Shown: positions 19,278 to 29,223 of the stretch, piece by piece
How positions within the stretch are numbered: the first letter of the stretch is position 1
Layout: the number at the start of each line of letters is the position of its first letter
NCBI GenBank assembly: GCA_019425005.1
Contig: JAHYYK010000001.1
Span: 1-64,000 of the forward strand
Direction of reading: 5' to 3'
DNA length: 64,000 nt
From: Collinsella sp.
GTDB taxonomy: Bacteria; Actinomycetota; Coriobacteriia; Coriobacteriales; Coriobacteriaceae
The notes under the pieces: generated by a model
What the model was told of the DNA's origin: nothing
Databases searched by the model: none
The model's input: only the letters and a program-made list of their open reading frames with translations
Translations under genes and position numbers: made by a program

Positions 19278-20426
19278 CTAGTTGGAGCTGGGCAGCGTTG
19301 CCGGGGCCTCGGCGCCGAGCTTTTTGCCAAAGGCCTCGAGCAGGCGGCTCGCCACGAGCGTCAGGATCAGGTAAACCACGAGCGCCACGCAGTAGACCTC
19401 CATCTGACGGTAGTACACGCCGGCGACGGTGGTGGTGGCGTACATGAGGTCGAACACGCCGATGACCGAGAGCACCGACGAGTCCTTGATGTTGATGATG
19501 AGCTCGTTGGTGAGTGCGGGAATCGCGTTTTTAATACCCTGGGGGAACACGACCTTGCGCATAGCCTGCCACTGCGACAGGCCCAGCGAGCGCGCCGCCT
19601 CAGCCTGGCCGGGATCGATGGACTCGATGCCGCCGCGCAGGACCTCCATCATGTAGGCGGTGGAATTGAGCGAGATGGTGACGAGGCCGGCGGTGAAGGT
19701 ACTCCAGATCTGGTTGGCCTGGGCGGTCTCGAAGCCCATGCCGCGCAAAACGGTGAAGCCCGCGTAATAGATGAGCAGGCCCTGGACCATCATGGGCGTG
19801 CCGCGCACGATGGTAGAGTAGACGGTCGCAAAGCCGCGGCCGATGCTCTTAAAGAAGCGCACCAGGTCGTTGTCCACGCGATCGAAGGTCTGAATGCGCA
19901 GGAACACAAAGAGCAGCGCCAGGAAAAAGGCGATGACGGTACCGAAGGTGGCAAGCGCGATGGTAATCTCGATACCGCGGATAAAGAAGTCCCCGCTCTT
20001 GTAGGTCATGTAGACCAGGCTCGACAAAAAGTCGCTGGGGTTGGAGTCCGAGACAATGCTCACTTGCACCAGGTCGATAAATGACATGACGCAGCGGTCG
20101 ACAAAGAAGATCACCGCAATAGCAACGACGACATAGCTGCCCAGGCGCGCGCCGCGGCGGAAGCGCTCGGAAGCAAACGGCGACGCTTCTCGATAGTCGT
20201 TCCAGTGCATGAGTTTGGTGACCAGCGCCGCCGCCGACACGACGAGCCAGACCCAAAGGATTGCCCAGAGGCAGTCTTGAAACACGCCCGTAGGCGCCAA
20301 GAAGCTCAGCGGCGTAGGATTGCGTTGGCTAAACGCCAGGCCGAGCGCCGCGATAACGCTCGTGCCCAGGTACACATAACGGTGGTCGGCCTTGATAAAG
20401 GAGGCCAGACGATTGATGGTTTTCAT
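19278..20426 (-). CDS. Polar amino-acid ABC transporter, permease
   Basis: HisM/GlnP-type permease. The C-terminal 220 residues form the transport domain with the EAA loop ([21 protein letters not shown], core EAARSLGLS). The N-terminal 150 residues add three or four extra hydrophobic helices, making the protein 382 residues instead of the usual 220-250. The gene is 22 bases upstream of the ATPase gene and 10 downstream of the binding-protein gene. Confidence 0.92.
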   Translation of the reverse strand: MKTINRLASFIKADHRYVYLGTSVIAALGLAFSQRNPTPLSFLAPTGVFQDCLWAILWVWLVVSAAALVTKLMHWNDYREASPFASERFRRGARLGSYVVVAIAVIFFVDRCVMSFIDLVQVSIVSDSNPSDFLSSLVYMTYKSGDFFIRGIEITIALATFGTVIAFFLALLFVFLRIQTFDRVDNDLVRFFKSIGRGFATVYSTIVRGTPMMVQGLLIYYAGFTVLRGMGFETAQANQIWSTFTAGLVTISLNSTAYMMEVLRGGIESIDPGQAEAARSLGLSQWQAMRKVVFPQGIKNAIPALTNELIINIKDSSVLSVIGVFDLMYATTTVAGVYYRQMEVYCVALVVYLILTLVASRLLEAFGKKLGAEAPATLPSSN

Positions 20427-20435
20427 GCTGCCTCC

Positions 20436-21362
20436 CTATGCCGGCTGACGGTCGAGGCACGCGTCCCACATTTGGTCGCGCTCCTCTTGGCTAATGCCTT
20501 TGAGTGTCTTGTCGATGAGCTTAAGCAGCTTGTCCGAGCCCTTGCGGCAACCGACGTTTGCCGTGACCTCCTGCTTAAAGCCCTCGCCTTCGGCAAATTG
20601 AATCGGCACGATACCCGGGTTTTGGGCCATATAGCCCTTCTCATTCTCGGTGTTGTAGGTCACGGCGTCGCACGTGCCCTGCAGCAGGTTCGAAAACACC
20701 GTGGGAACCGAATCGACCGGGTTCTTGTGGACAACGCCCGGGATCTCGTCGATGACGGTGTCGAGCATGGTGTCCTTTTGGCCGAGTACCGTGGCACCGC
20801 TAAAGTCGCTGAGCTTGGTGGCGTTTTGGTAGGGGGAACCCTCTTTTACGAACAGGCCAAAGTAGCCAATGAAGTACGGGTCGGAGAAGCCGACCGACTC
20901 CTCGCGCTCGGGCGTGGCGCTCATGCCGGCGATGATGAGGTCGATCTGGCCGTTGTTGAGCGAATCGATGAGGCCCGAGAAGCTCTGCTTGACGGCAACG
21001 GGCTCGCCACCGAGGGCCTTGCAGACGATCTTGGCGATCTGCACGTCGTAGCCATCGGCATAGGCGCCCTGCACGTTGTCGATGGGGATGGTGTACTCAC
21101 TGGCTTCGGAAACCTGCCAGTTGTACGGGGCGTAGGCCGCCTCCATACCAATGCGGATCTTGTCCTTGCCGATCACGGAATCGGACAGGTCGTCGCGACC
21201 GCCGCCCGTCGTGGGCTGAACCACCTTGAGCGTGGACGGGCGCTGACAGCCGGCGAGCGCGCCGGCGACGACGGAAGCGCTCGCAGCGAGAGCGCTACCC
21301 AAAAAGATGCGACGGCTGCATACCGGCTGGGTCTGCATGCCGCGCTGTTGCCGAGGTTGCAT
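20436..21362 (-). CDS. Amino-acid ABC transporter substrate-binding lipoprotein with Tat-like signal
   Basis: Family 3 extracellular solute-binding protein, 308 residues. The N-terminus combines a twin-arginine motif (SRRIFLG, Arg17-Arg18) with a hydrophobic stretch and a lipobox ending at Cys39 (LAGC), suggesting export in folded form by Tat followed by lipidation. The binding domain has the usual DGYDVQIAKIV and LIIAGMSATPEREESVGFSDPY signatures (core GMSATPER). GAAGG sits upstream of the ATG. It is first in the operon with the permease and ATPase genes. Confidence 0.92.
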   Translation of the reverse strand: MQPRQQRGMQTQPVCSRRIFLGSALAASASVVAGALAGCQRPSTLKVVQPTTGGGRDDLSDSVIGKDKIRIGMEAAYAPYNWQVSEASEYTIPIDNVQGAYADGYDVQIAKIVCKALGGEPVAVKQSFSGLIDSLNNGQIDLIIAGMSATPEREESVGFSDPYFIGYFGLFVKEGSPYQNATKLSDFSGATVLGQKDTMLDTVIDEIPGVVHKNPVDSVPTVFSNLLQGTCDAVTYNTENEKGYMAQNPGIVPIQFAEGEGFKQEVTANVGCRKGSDKLLKLIDKTLKGISQEERDQMWDACLDRQPA

Positions 21363-21504
21363 CTGGTGCCTTCCCTATTTTGCGTTACTGACAATAAGAC
21401 AGGATATACGCCCGCAACCAGCAGCGCGGCATGTGCGCGAAAAATTAATAGACACACGAGGACGATTGGCGCAAAGTAGCCTGCCCCCCATGCACCGCTT
21501 GGCA

Positions 21505-21619
21505 TAAAAAAGGCAAGGCATAGACCTTCTGGTCATGCCTTGCCTTTTGAATGACAAATTGTCGCTCTGGGCGGCGCGCAGCGTCGACCGGTCCGCCGTT
21601 CGTTAGAACGGCGGAGCCT
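21505..21619 (-). repeat. Conserved 3' terminator module, copy C (after aldose-epimerase gene)
   Basis: The arrangement matches copy B: a gene-proximal hairpin TCCGCCGTTC / GAACGGCGGA (21592-21615), a shared block, then the terminator hairpin AAGGCAAGGCAT (21510-21521) with ATGCCTTGCCTT (21535-21546) and a run of U on the minus strand. The proximal stem sequence differs entirely from copies A and B but still pairs. Confidence 0.92.
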
Positions 21620-22513
21620 CTAGAGCAGGGTAACGCTAAAGCTGCGGACGTCCGTCTCGCCCGGCGCCAGCGTAATGGTGTTGACCTTGTGCTCAAAGAC
21701 GTCGTCCTCGGTGTCCATGGTGGTGTGGCCGGTCCAGGGCTCGAGCGCCACAAACGGGGCGTCGTTGGCGGCAGACCACACGCCGATGTACTTAAAGCCC
21801 TCAAAGTCGATCTTGACGCCGTGGCCCGACTTGCGACCGCGCAGCGTGAGCGTGGAGCCCGGGACATCGGTGAACATGATGGCGTCGTTATCGAAGCTGC
21901 GGTGCGTGATGGGCAGCACGTCCGAGTTGTCGGGGGCCTTGTGGCTGCCCTCGAACGTCATAAGGCCATCGGGCGTGATGATGGGGGCCTCGTTAGTCCA
22001 AGCCTCGGTAAACGCCAGCTCGTAATCCTCGAATGCCTCGTCCTCGGCACCAGGAGCGGGCACGTTAAATGCGGGGTGACCGCCCACCGAGAACGGCAGG
22101 TCCACGTCGCCGGTGTTCGTAACGGCAACGGTCTGCGTAAGGGTGGCGTCACCGGTCAGGGCATAGGTCATGTTGAGCTTAAAGTGGAACGGGAACGCTT
22201 TGAGCGACTCGGGCGTGTCGGTGAGCTCGTAGGTAACGGACGAGCCATCCTCCGACACCTCGACGATCTTGTGCTCGACAATGCGCGCGATGCCGTGGCG
22301 AGCCATCTCGCAGGTGCCGGCCGCAGACGTCGCCGTGTTGTTGCGCAGCGAGCCCACAATGGGGAACAGGATGGGCGCATGCTTGCCCCAAAAGGCGGGG
22401 TCGCCCTGCCACAGATACTCGTTGCCGTTGAGGGCAAGGCTCGTGAGCTGGGCACCCATGGAATCGATGGCCGCGGTGAGGCCGCCGCGCTTGATGGTAG
22501 TGACAGTAGACAT
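21620..22513 (-). CDS. Aldose 1-epimerase family protein (LacX-like)
   Basis: Predicted galactose-mutarotase-fold protein of 297 residues. Family features include the substrate-binding GGHPAFNVP motif at about 175-183, the ARHGIAR histidine motif near 85, and WTGHTTMDTEDDVFEHK near the end (core WTGHT). It is most like the LacX branch, some members of which act on phosphorylated or uncommon sugars. I chose the ATG at 22513 because GGAGG is seven bases upstream. It is monocistronic and ends in the conserved terminator module. The exact sugar is unknown. Confidence 0.86.
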   Translation of the reverse strand: MSTVTTIKRGGLTAAIDSMGAQLTSLALNGNEYLWQGDPAFWGKHAPILFPIVGSLRNNTATSAAGTCEMARHGIARIVEHKIVEVSEDGSSVTYELTDTPESLKAFPFHFKLNMTYALTGDATLTQTVAVTNTGDVDLPFSVGGHPAFNVPAPGAEDEAFEDYELAFTEAWTNEAPIITPDGLMTFEGSHKAPDNSDVLPITHRSFDNDAIMFTDVPGSTLTLRGRKSGHGVKIDFEGFKYIGVWSAANDAPFVALEPWTGHTTMDTEDDVFEHKVNTITLAPGETDVRSFSVTLL

Positions 22514-22626
22514 GCTACTTCCTCCAAAAGTAAACAATAGTGTCGAGGGCTATTGTCCCACTCTTGGCGGCGGGACGGGACGGCAGGCGATTATTGAGTA
22601 GCCATAGCGGAATGAGCGGCGAGTGC

Positions 22627-23496
22627 CTACTGGGTATCCACGTAAAGGTCGAACCTGCCCTGCGGTGTGGTGTCGACCGTGTCGGGCGCCTGTGAGTTAA
22701 AGCTCACGGGGACCATGCGCTTTGAGGCACGGAAGCGCGTGCCGTCGGTGGCGACGGGCGGTTCATCGACGGTGAGCTCGTAGTCGCCGGGCTTAAGTTC
22801 GATGCCGTCACCAGCGGAATTGACGTATTGATACTCGTCAATCGTCTGCCCTTTGAGCGTACGCCCCACGATGTGGATGAGCATTTGGCTGTCGCCACGC
22901 GCGGTGTCCCACGTCGCGCCGTCCTTGACCTCGACCGACACATGTACCGAGCGCGTGCGGCCGAGCGATTGCTCGATAGACATCTCGACCTTGGCGGCGT
23001 CTTTTCGCTGTTGTTCAACATGGCTCCAGACGTTTCCAATTACCGAGCATGCGATAACGCCGGCCATGAAGGCGATAAGGATGGGGCCGAGCGGAGAACG
23101 GCGGCCCGCGTCTTCCTCACGAGCCAGGTCGGGGCGATGTGTGGGCGCAGGCGCCTGGGCGCCTTGCGCGGGCACGTCGAGAATGCTGAAGGATGCCGTG
23201 CTGTCGGGGTCGATGGTGTGACGCGGCTGCGGGATCTTTGCCGGCGAGATGGACATGTCGGCTGGCTCGCCGAGCGTGGCCGTAGCGTCGGCCTTGGCCT
23301 CGTCTGCCTCGGCCTGGGCCCAAGCTTGTTCGAAGGTCAGGGGCTCGACGGGGTCGAGGGCGGCGTCCGAATCGGCGGCGACGTCGTTGCCGGTCTCGTC
23401 CTCGTCGCTCGACACGTCACGCGGCATGGGCTCGTCCCACTCCTCGTCCGGAGCCTCACCCTCGCTATACCACCATTCAAAGTTATCGATATCCAT
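22627..23496 (-). CDS. Hypothetical single-pass membrane protein
   Basis: A protein of 289 residues that I do not recognise. The N-terminal 135 residues are acidic and low-complexity, starting MDIDNFEWWYSEGEAPDEEW, and are probably cytoplasmic and disordered. A membrane helix follows at about 142-162. The remaining 125 residues form a likely extracytoplasmic beta-rich domain. The topology resembles small secreted or anchored domain proteins of Coriobacteriia. It stands alone on the minus strand, diverging from the MFS gene. Confidence 0.7.
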   Translation of the reverse strand: MDIDNFEWWYSEGEAPDEEWDEPMPRDVSSDEDETGNDVAADSDAALDPVEPLTFEQAWAQAEADEAKADATATLGEPADMSISPAKIPQPRHTIDPDSTASFSILDVPAQGAQAPAPTHRPDLAREEDAGRRSPLGPILIAFMAGVIACSVIGNVWSHVEQQRKDAAKVEMSIEQSLGRTRSVHVSVEVKDGATWDTARGDSQMLIHIVGRTLKGQTIDEYQYVNSAGDGIELKPGDYELTVDEPPVATDGTRFRASKRMVPVSFNSQAPDTVDTTPQGRFDLYVDTQ

Positions 23497-23581
23497 ACGG
23501 GGCGCCCCTTAGGCCTCGCAAATAAACACTCGCTAGTCTTATACCCCCAGACGGCACGGCAGCTCGCCGGCACAGATAGGA

Positions 23582-23646
23582 AAACCATCACAACATTCGA
23601 CGTTTTTCCTCGATTTCGAGATTTTCGCCGAATGTTGTGACGGTTT
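23582..23646. repeat. Long inverted repeat between divergent genes
   Basis: AAACCATCACAACATTCG (23582-23599) pairs with CGAATGTTGTGACGGTTT (23629-23646), 17 of 18 positions, with a 29-base centre. It lies between the hypothetical membrane protein and the MFS gene. Confidence 0.8.
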
Positions 23647-23666
23647 GGGCGACCGGCCGGCAGCGC

Positions 23667-23699
23667 AATGTGACAAAGAGACTGTCCCTTTGTCACATT
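23667..23699. repeat. TGTGACAAAG palindrome family, full copy
   Basis: AATGTGACAAAG and CTTTGTCACATT arms around GAGACTGTCC. It is one of four family members in the window. This copy lies upstream of a gene, between divergent transcripts, not at a gene end. Confidence 0.85.
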
Positions 23700-23756
23700 C
23701 TGTTAGAGTTGCAGGGATTGAATCCCGCTTATTCATGCGACATTGGAGTGACAACC

Positions 23757-24986
23757 TTGATCGCCGCAACCACGCCTAAAAGCAAGTCAACCGCCGCCGC
23801 GCTCTCCCCTGCGCGCACCAAGCTCTGTCTGGCGTTACTCGTGTTGTTAGGCTTTTCGCTCGGCTGTTCCGAGTTCGTGGTCATCGGCATCGAAAGCGAC
23901 CTGGCAACGGAACTCGGCGTATCGCTTGCCACCGCAGGCCAACTTATTAGCGTGTTCGCGCTCGTCTACGCTATCGCCACACCGGTGCTTGCGCTCAGCA
24001 CGGGACGCTTCCGCCGCTACCAGCTGCTCGTGTGCTACAGCATCGTCTTTGTGCTCGGCAACCTGGTCATGGCGTTGGCGCCCAACTTCCAGGTGCTGTT
24101 TATCTCGCGCATTGTCCTGGGCTCCGTCTCGGGCGCGCTGCTCGCCGTGGGCGTGACGTACATCCCCGAGCTGCTGTCTCCGCAGCAAACTTCACTTGCC
24201 ATCTCGGTGGTATATGGTGCGTTTTCCGTGGCAATGGTCTTTGTCACTTCGATCGGCAAGTTTGTGGCCGACACGCTCGATTGGCACGTGGCCATGTACG
24301 GCACGCTGACCTTTGCCGTTTTGATCTGCGGAGCGCTTGTGGCGTTTATGCCGCGCTCCGGTCAGACCGATGAGCCCGCCACCTTCCGCGAGCAGGCGGG
24401 GCTGCTACGCGAGCCGAGCATCATCACCGGCATGCTCATCTTTTTGTTTGGCGTGGGGTCGGTCTACGTTTTCTACGGCTATGTGACGCCTTATCTTGAG
24501 CAGGTGCTGGGCATGGGCACGGTCGAAGCCAGTACCACGCTTATGGCCTACGGCGTGTTCTGCCTGATCTCGAACATCCTGGGCGGATGGATCGACGCGC
24601 GTTTTGGCATGAAGGCACTGCTGGTTACGTTCGCGCTGCAGGCGGCGGCATTGTTTGGGCTGTTTGCCGCGGGCGCTGCCATGCCGCTCGCACTTGTCTT
24701 TGTCTTTAGTCTGGCAATGCTCATGTACCTGTTCTCGGTGTCGTGCATCACACACTTTATGGACGTGGCACGCAGCCGCCATCCCAAGTCGATGGTACTT
24801 GCAAGTTCGGTTGAGCCCATGGCGTTTAACGTCGGCATCTCGTTTGGCACCGCGGTAGGCGGCGCCGTTGTGAGCAGCGCTGGCATTGCGTACGTGGGTG
24901 CCGTGGGCGCCGCGTTCTCGCTTGTGGCCTGGGCGCTTACGCTGGTGACGATTAAGTTGGCTCGCTGGGAGCGTCGTCGCGGGTAG
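23757..24986 (+). CDS. MFS transporter, sugar-efflux/AraJ type
   Basis: Twelve-helix major facilitator protein of about 410 residues. Features are the N-terminal segment SEFVVIGIESDLATELGVS typical of the AraJ/SotB drug or sugar efflux group (core EFVVIG), the loop 2-3 motif STGRFRR, and the motif C-like region near VLGSVSGALLAVGV. The start is uncertain: TTG at 23757 has TTGGAG at good spacing, and a GTG at 23748 is also possible. It is single, with no linked regulator. The transported compound is unknown. Confidence 0.85.
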   Translation: MIAATTPKSKSTAAALSPARTKLCLALLVLLGFSLGCSEFVVIGIESDLATELGVSLATAGQLISVFALVYAIATPVLALSTGRFRRYQLLVCYSIVFVLGNLVMALAPNFQVLFISRIVLGSVSGALLAVGVTYIPELLSPQQTSLAISVVYGAFSVAMVFVTSIGKFVADTLDWHVAMYGTLTFAVLICGALVAFMPRSGQTDEPATFREQAGLLREPSIITGMLIFLFGVGSVYVFYGYVTPYLEQVLGMGTVEASTTLMAYGVFCLISNILGGWIDARFGMKALLVTFALQAAALFGLFAAGAAMPLALVFVFSLAMLMYLFSVSCITHFMDVARSRHPKSMVLASSVEPMAFNVGISFGTAVGGAVVSSAGIAYVGAVGAAFSLVAWALTLVTIKLARWERRRG

Positions 24987-25222
24987 CGCAATTGCAGCCA
25001 AAAGCCGCAGCACCGCCCACCATCTTTTGACCGCCTGGCGTTCGCTCCCGCAGCCATGCAACACGTCGCCCAAGTCAGCATCTTTCCCGGCGCTATTTAA
25101 CCACGCAAAACGCATCCTGTTAAGATTACCGCTATCGTTTTTCGCAATCTGAAAATCGGTAGAATCGCAGGTAAAGCTTTCGTAGTCTGAAGTGGTCAAT
25201 CCACACGAAAGGGGTTTACCAC

Positions 25223-26548
25223 ATGGACAAGAAAGCAGTTGTAATCGCCGGGGCCGGCAGCACCCACACTCCCGGCATCATCCAGAGCCTATTGCAGAAG
25301 AAAAACGAATTGCCGCTGCGCAAACTCGCCCTGTACGACATCGACGAGAAGCGCATGCATCTCGTCTACGACATCATGAAGCAGTTCATCGAGCAGGAAG
25401 CTCCTGACATTGAAGTTGTCGTGACGACCGATCCCGAAAAGGCATTCACCGATGTCGACTTCGTCTTCGCACAAATCCGCCAGGGTGGCCTTCAGATGCG
25501 TCGCCAGGACGAGCGCATCCCTCTCAAGTACGGTTGCGTGGGACAGGAAACCTGCGGCGCCGGCGGTTCGATCTCCTATGGCATCAGGTCCATCCCCGGC
25601 GTCTTCGACCTCGTACGCTACGCCAAGAAATACAGTCCAGACGCCTGGATCCTCAACTATTCCAACCCCGCCGCAGTTGTCGCCGAGGCCACACGTCGCG
25701 AGTTTAACAACGACCATATCCTTAACATCTGCGATATGCCCACGGCTATCTTGCTCTCGTACTCTAAGATGCTCGGACTTCCCAGCTGGCGCGATATCGA
25801 CCCCATGTATTTTGGACTCAATCACTTTGGCTGGTTTACCAAAATCTACGACAAGCAGGGACGCGATCGTCTGCCGGAGCTTCGTCAGATGATTCTCGAG
25901 CACGGCATGGCCGTGAGCGACAAGCATCACAAGGACAAGGACTGGATGCACACCTGGGGTCAATACGTCAAGATTGTGAAGGACTATCCCGAGTATCTGC
26001 CCAACAGCTACCTGCAGTACTACCTGTACTCCAAAGACATGGCAGATGACATGGACCCCAACTGGACGCGCGCCGACAACGTCATCAACGGACGCGAGAA
26101 GGAGATGTTTGCCGAGCACGACAAGTACCTGGCAGATCCCGCCAATTACAAGAGCCCTGTACAGAGCTTCACGGTCTTTGGCGACTTTATCGTCGACGCA
26201 GCCGCCTCTATCGCCTACAACAAGTGCGAACGTTATCTCGTAATCGTCGAGAATAACGGTGCCATCCCCAATCTGCCCGACGACGCCATGGTCGAGGTCC
26301 CCGCCTACCTGCGCTCTTGGGGCCCCGAACCCATCAGCCAGCCTGCTATCCCCACCTTCTACAAGGGGCTTATCGAAGAGCAGAATGCCAGTGAGAAGCT
26401 CGCCGTCGACGCATATTACGAGCATTCCTACCAGAAGGCGCTCGAAGCCATTGCAATCAACAAGACCGTCCCTTCGACTACCGTCGCGCGCCAAATCCTC
26501 GACGACCTGATCGAAGCGAACGGCGATTATTGGCCGACCCTGTCCTAA
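25223..26548 (+). CDS. GH4 6-phospho-alpha-glucosidase
   Basis: NAD- and metal-dependent glycosidase of family 4, acting on 6-phosphorylated disaccharides delivered by the adjacent PTS. The N-terminal Rossmann motif is VIAGAGSTHTPG. The metal-binding and catalytic tetrad is CDMP (Cys170-Asp171), the version associated with alpha-glucosidases such as GlvA, with the second metal ligand at His201 in GLNHFGW. Length 441 is typical. A strong GAAAGGGG precedes the ATG. It is first in an operon with an EIICB gene and an RpiR regulator. Confidence 0.9.
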   Translation: MDKKAVVIAGAGSTHTPGIIQSLLQKKNELPLRKLALYDIDEKRMHLVYDIMKQFIEQEAPDIEVVVTTDPEKAFTDVDFVFAQIRQGGLQMRRQDERIPLKYGCVGQETCGAGGSISYGIRSIPGVFDLVRYAKKYSPDAWILNYSNPAAVVAEATRREFNNDHILNICDMPTAILLSYSKMLGLPSWRDIDPMYFGLNHFGWFTKIYDKQGRDRLPELRQMILEHGMAVSDKHHKDKDWMHTWGQYVKIVKDYPEYLPNSYLQYYLYSKDMADDMDPNWTRADNVINGREKEMFAEHDKYLADPANYKSPVQSFTVFGDFIVDAAASIAYNKCERYLVIVENNGAIPNLPDDAMVEVPAYLRSWGPEPISQPAIPTFYKGLIEEQNASEKLAVDAYYEHSYQKALEAIAINKTVPSTTVARQILDDLIEANGDYWPTLS

Positions 26549-26572
26549 CTCCCCGCGCATCGAAGGAACATC

Positions 26573-28153
26573 ATGAAAGAAAGCAAGCTCTACAGCGAGT
26601 TCCAGAGACTCGGCAAGGTACTCATGGCGCCGGTCCTCCTCCTGCCCGTTTCCGGCATTTTGGTCGGTCTGGGCTCCGCCCTTTCCAATGCTAACCTCAT
26701 CTCGCTCTGCCCGCTTTTGGGCACCGAGCCGATGGTGATCTTTAGCACACTCATCAAAGCAGCCGGCAACGTTATCAATGGTAACATCTCGGTTCTCTTT
26801 GCAATCTGCATCGCCTACGGTTACGCCAAGGCCGAGAAGGCGACCGCCGCACTCTCGGGCTTCATCGGTTATATGACCATGAACACAATCATGGGTCAGC
26901 TGCTTATCCTGCTGGGCACCATCGATCCCGCCAACCTGCAGACCGGTCAGAACGCCATCCTGGGCGTAACCACACTCGACACCGGCGTATTCGGCGGCAT
27001 CATCATCGGCTTGGTAGTCGCGTGGATCCACAACCGATTCTATAAGGTGCAGCTTCCGCCGGTGCTCGGCATCTTCAACGGCACACGCTGCGTCCCCGCC
27101 CTCACCGTCGTTTTCGCGAGCCTGGTGGGCGTTGCACTCGCCTTCGTGTTCCCATTTGTGCAAACCGGCCTAAAGGCCGCCTCGACACTCATCGACTCCA
27201 CCGGGGTGTTTGGCGCGTTCATCTATGGCTTCTCCGAGCGCATGCTTCTGCCCTTCGGCCTGCATCATTTCATCTACCTGCCGTTTTTCTTCACTTCTCT
27301 GGGCGGTAGCATCCAGGTTGACGGCCAGACCGTCGAAGGTGCTGTCAACATCTACAACGCCATGCTCAACACGCCCGGCATGATGTACGACATCGACATC
27401 TCAAAATACGTCATGAACGGCAAGGTGCTGTTCGCCATGTGCGGCCTGCCCGCGGCGGCACTCGCCATCTACCACTGTGCCCGTCCCGAGAATAAAAAGA
27501 AGGTCGGCTCCCTCATGATCGCCGCCGTTATCCCGGCCGCCATCATGGGCATAACCGAACCGCTCGAGTACTCCTTCCTCTTTGTAGCACCCGTACTCTA
27601 TGTGGTCCACGCCCTGCTGTGCGGCATCGCGTATGTACTCACCTACCTGGTACAGTTCAATGTGCCCGGGCCTTCCGCCTTCGGCGGACCGCTCCTCTCG
27701 TGGATCTTCAACGGCATCATGAACGCCGACAAAGGCTCCAACTGGTTCTGGCTTATTCCGCTTGGCATCGCTTACTTCGGGATCTATTACGTGCTGTTCC
27801 GCGCCTTTATCAAGAAATTTGACCTCAAAACCCCGGGCCGCGAGGATGATGACACGCAGGCAGCGGATGACACGTCGGCAATCGACTCCAAAGCACCTGT
27901 CCAGGTAAGCGAGCTCATCCCACAGATCGTGGAAGCCGTGGGCGGCGCCGATAACATCTCGGGTGTCAACGCCTGCTTCACTCGCCTGAGGCTCAGCCTC
28001 AAAGACACCGCCCTAGTCAAGGACGATAGCGTCTTCACCAAAGACCTCGGCGCCAGCGCCATCGTGCACGTTGGCGGCGGTGTTCAGATCGTTTACGGCA
28101 ATAAAGCTTCTGTCTACAAAGTCGAAATGAGAGAATACTTGGGCATGGAATAA
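26573..28153 (+). CDS. PTS alpha-glucoside-type EIICB
   Basis: Phosphotransferase membrane permease fused to an EIIB domain, 526 residues. The EIIC domain has about ten helices and includes the GITEPLEYSFLFVAP signature. The C-terminal EIIB domain from about residue 440 carries the phosphorylated cysteine in NACFTRLR. There is no EIIA domain and none is encoded nearby, so an EIIA from elsewhere, such as a glucose-type EIIA, must serve it. It lies 24 bases after the GH4 gene and probably imports maltose-like alpha-glucosides. Confidence 0.92.
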   Translation: MKESKLYSEFQRLGKVLMAPVLLLPVSGILVGLGSALSNANLISLCPLLGTEPMVIFSTLIKAAGNVINGNISVLFAICIAYGYAKAEKATAALSGFIGYMTMNTIMGQLLILLGTIDPANLQTGQNAILGVTTLDTGVFGGIIIGLVVAWIHNRFYKVQLPPVLGIFNGTRCVPALTVVFASLVGVALAFVFPFVQTGLKAASTLIDSTGVFGAFIYGFSERMLLPFGLHHFIYLPFFFTSLGGSIQVDGQTVEGAVNIYNAMLNTPGMMYDIDISKYVMNGKVLFAMCGLPAAALAIYHCARPENKKKVGSLMIAAVIPAAIMGITEPLEYSFLFVAPVLYVVHALLCGIAYVLTYLVQFNVPGPSAFGGPLLSWIFNGIMNADKGSNWFWLIPLGIAYFGIYYVLFRAFIKKFDLKTPGREDDDTQAADDTSAIDSKAPVQVSELIPQIVEAVGGADNISGVNACFTRLRLSLKDTALVKDDSVFTKDLGASAIVHVGGGVQIVYGNKASVYKVEMREYLGME

Positions 28154-28176
28154 ATCCGTCCCATAGCTTCACCACA

Positions 28177-28215
28177 ATGCTCCGGAGATGGCATATCCGC
28201 TCCGGGGCATTATTG
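28177..28215 (+). terminator. Terminator-like hairpin after EIICB
   Basis: ATGCTCCGGAG (28177-28187) pairs with CTCCGGGGCAT (28200-28210) with one wobble pair, followed by TATTGTTT. It lies between EIICB and the RpiR gene, so the regulator may be expressed at a lower level by read-through. Confidence 0.65.
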
Positions 28216-28230
28216 TTTGGAGTGATTTGA

Positions 28231-29031
28231 ATGTCGATGTACGAGGTCTATTCGAACCTCAGGTCTTGTATCGAAGACGTCGAGAAGGGCGGCAACCTTG
28301 ACGCCCACATCGCACTCTACGCCCTTTCCCATCACGACGAGGTCCCAGAGCTCTCAATAGAAGAACTTGCCCGCGCGTGCAATACATCGCCCGCGACCAT
28401 CTCGCGCTTCTGCAGGCGCGTAAACGGCTCGAGCTTTCGATCGTTCAAAGAGCAAGTTGACGACTTCAACGCTTGGCTCCAGCGTGAGACAACCGAGGCA
28501 AGGGCTCATAAGCAAATCGATATACCCTGGTATTTCGATATCGTAGAGACCTCTTTGCTTGAAACAAAACGCCTGCTCACTGAGGATCGACTCGAGCGGG
28601 CCGTTGACTGGCTTCTCGATGCGCAAAATGTCTACGTATACGGAAGCTCATTCTCCAATCTCGCCGCCCGCTCACTCTGCGAAAAGCTGAGCCGCGTAAA
28701 CCGACTGTGCTTCTCATTTGGCTCCGTCAAGGGACAGGAGACGTCACTCTGTCTGCTCCAACCCGACGATCTAACCATCTTTGTATCGTTCTCAGGAAAG
28801 ACGAGCTATATCTTCAATCTTTACGTTGAGGCCAAGCGGCGAGGCTGCCGCGTTATTTGGATATCGAGCAACATGGCATTCGATAACAACGGGGCGCGTG
28901 AGCTCTTGCTACCCGTGAGCGCGGAGTCACTCAGCGAGTACTCGACCGCCTTGGTTGAGGGCATGAGCCTACAAAGCGCGGTTAACGCTCTATATATCAG
29001 CTGTGCAAATCGACTTCGGGCGCAGCGCTAG
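28231..29031 (+). CDS. RpiR family transcriptional regulator (module 1)
   Basis: Sugar-phosphate-responsive regulator of 266 residues. The N-terminal RpiR helix-turn-helix is at about 20-75 (SIEELARACNTSPATISRFCRRVN). The SIS sugar-phosphate-binding domain is from about 125 (VYVYGSSFSNLAARSLCEKL, IFVSFSGKTSYI). It probably controls the upstream GH4-EIICB pair in response to phosphorylated sugar. GGAG lies about nine bases before the ATG. Confidence 0.88.
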   Translation: MSMYEVYSNLRSCIEDVEKGGNLDAHIALYALSHHDEVPELSIEELARACNTSPATISRFCRRVNGSSFRSFKEQVDDFNAWLQRETTEARAHKQIDIPWYFDIVETSLLETKRLLTEDRLERAVDWLLDAQNVYVYGSSFSNLAARSLCEKLSRVNRLCFSFGSVKGQETSLCLLQPDDLTIFVSFSGKTSYIFNLYVEAKRRGCRVIWISSNMAFDNNGARELLLPVSAESLSEYSTALVEGMSLQSAVNALYISCANRLRAQR

Positions 29032-29155
29032 CCGCAAACACGCTAGAACTGAAAAGAACGCACCTCACCGTCGCAAGGCGTCCGAATACACGATAGACAG
29101 TGCCAAAAGAGAGCAGCGAGCACGTCATGTACTTGCCCATTCGCCCCAAAACAGC

Positions 29156-29195
29156 ACAGGTCGGCGCCCGATTGAAAAATCGGACGCCGACCTGT
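29156..29195. terminator. Bidirectional terminator between the two PTS modules
   Basis: Arms of 18 bases (29156-29173 and 29178-29195) with a single mismatch and loop GAAA, with A/T-rich flanks on both sides. It separates the converging RpiR gene and the second EIICB gene. Confidence 0.85.
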
Positions 29196-29223
29196 ATTAA
29201 TCTTGATCGTGTGGTTGAGTCGT

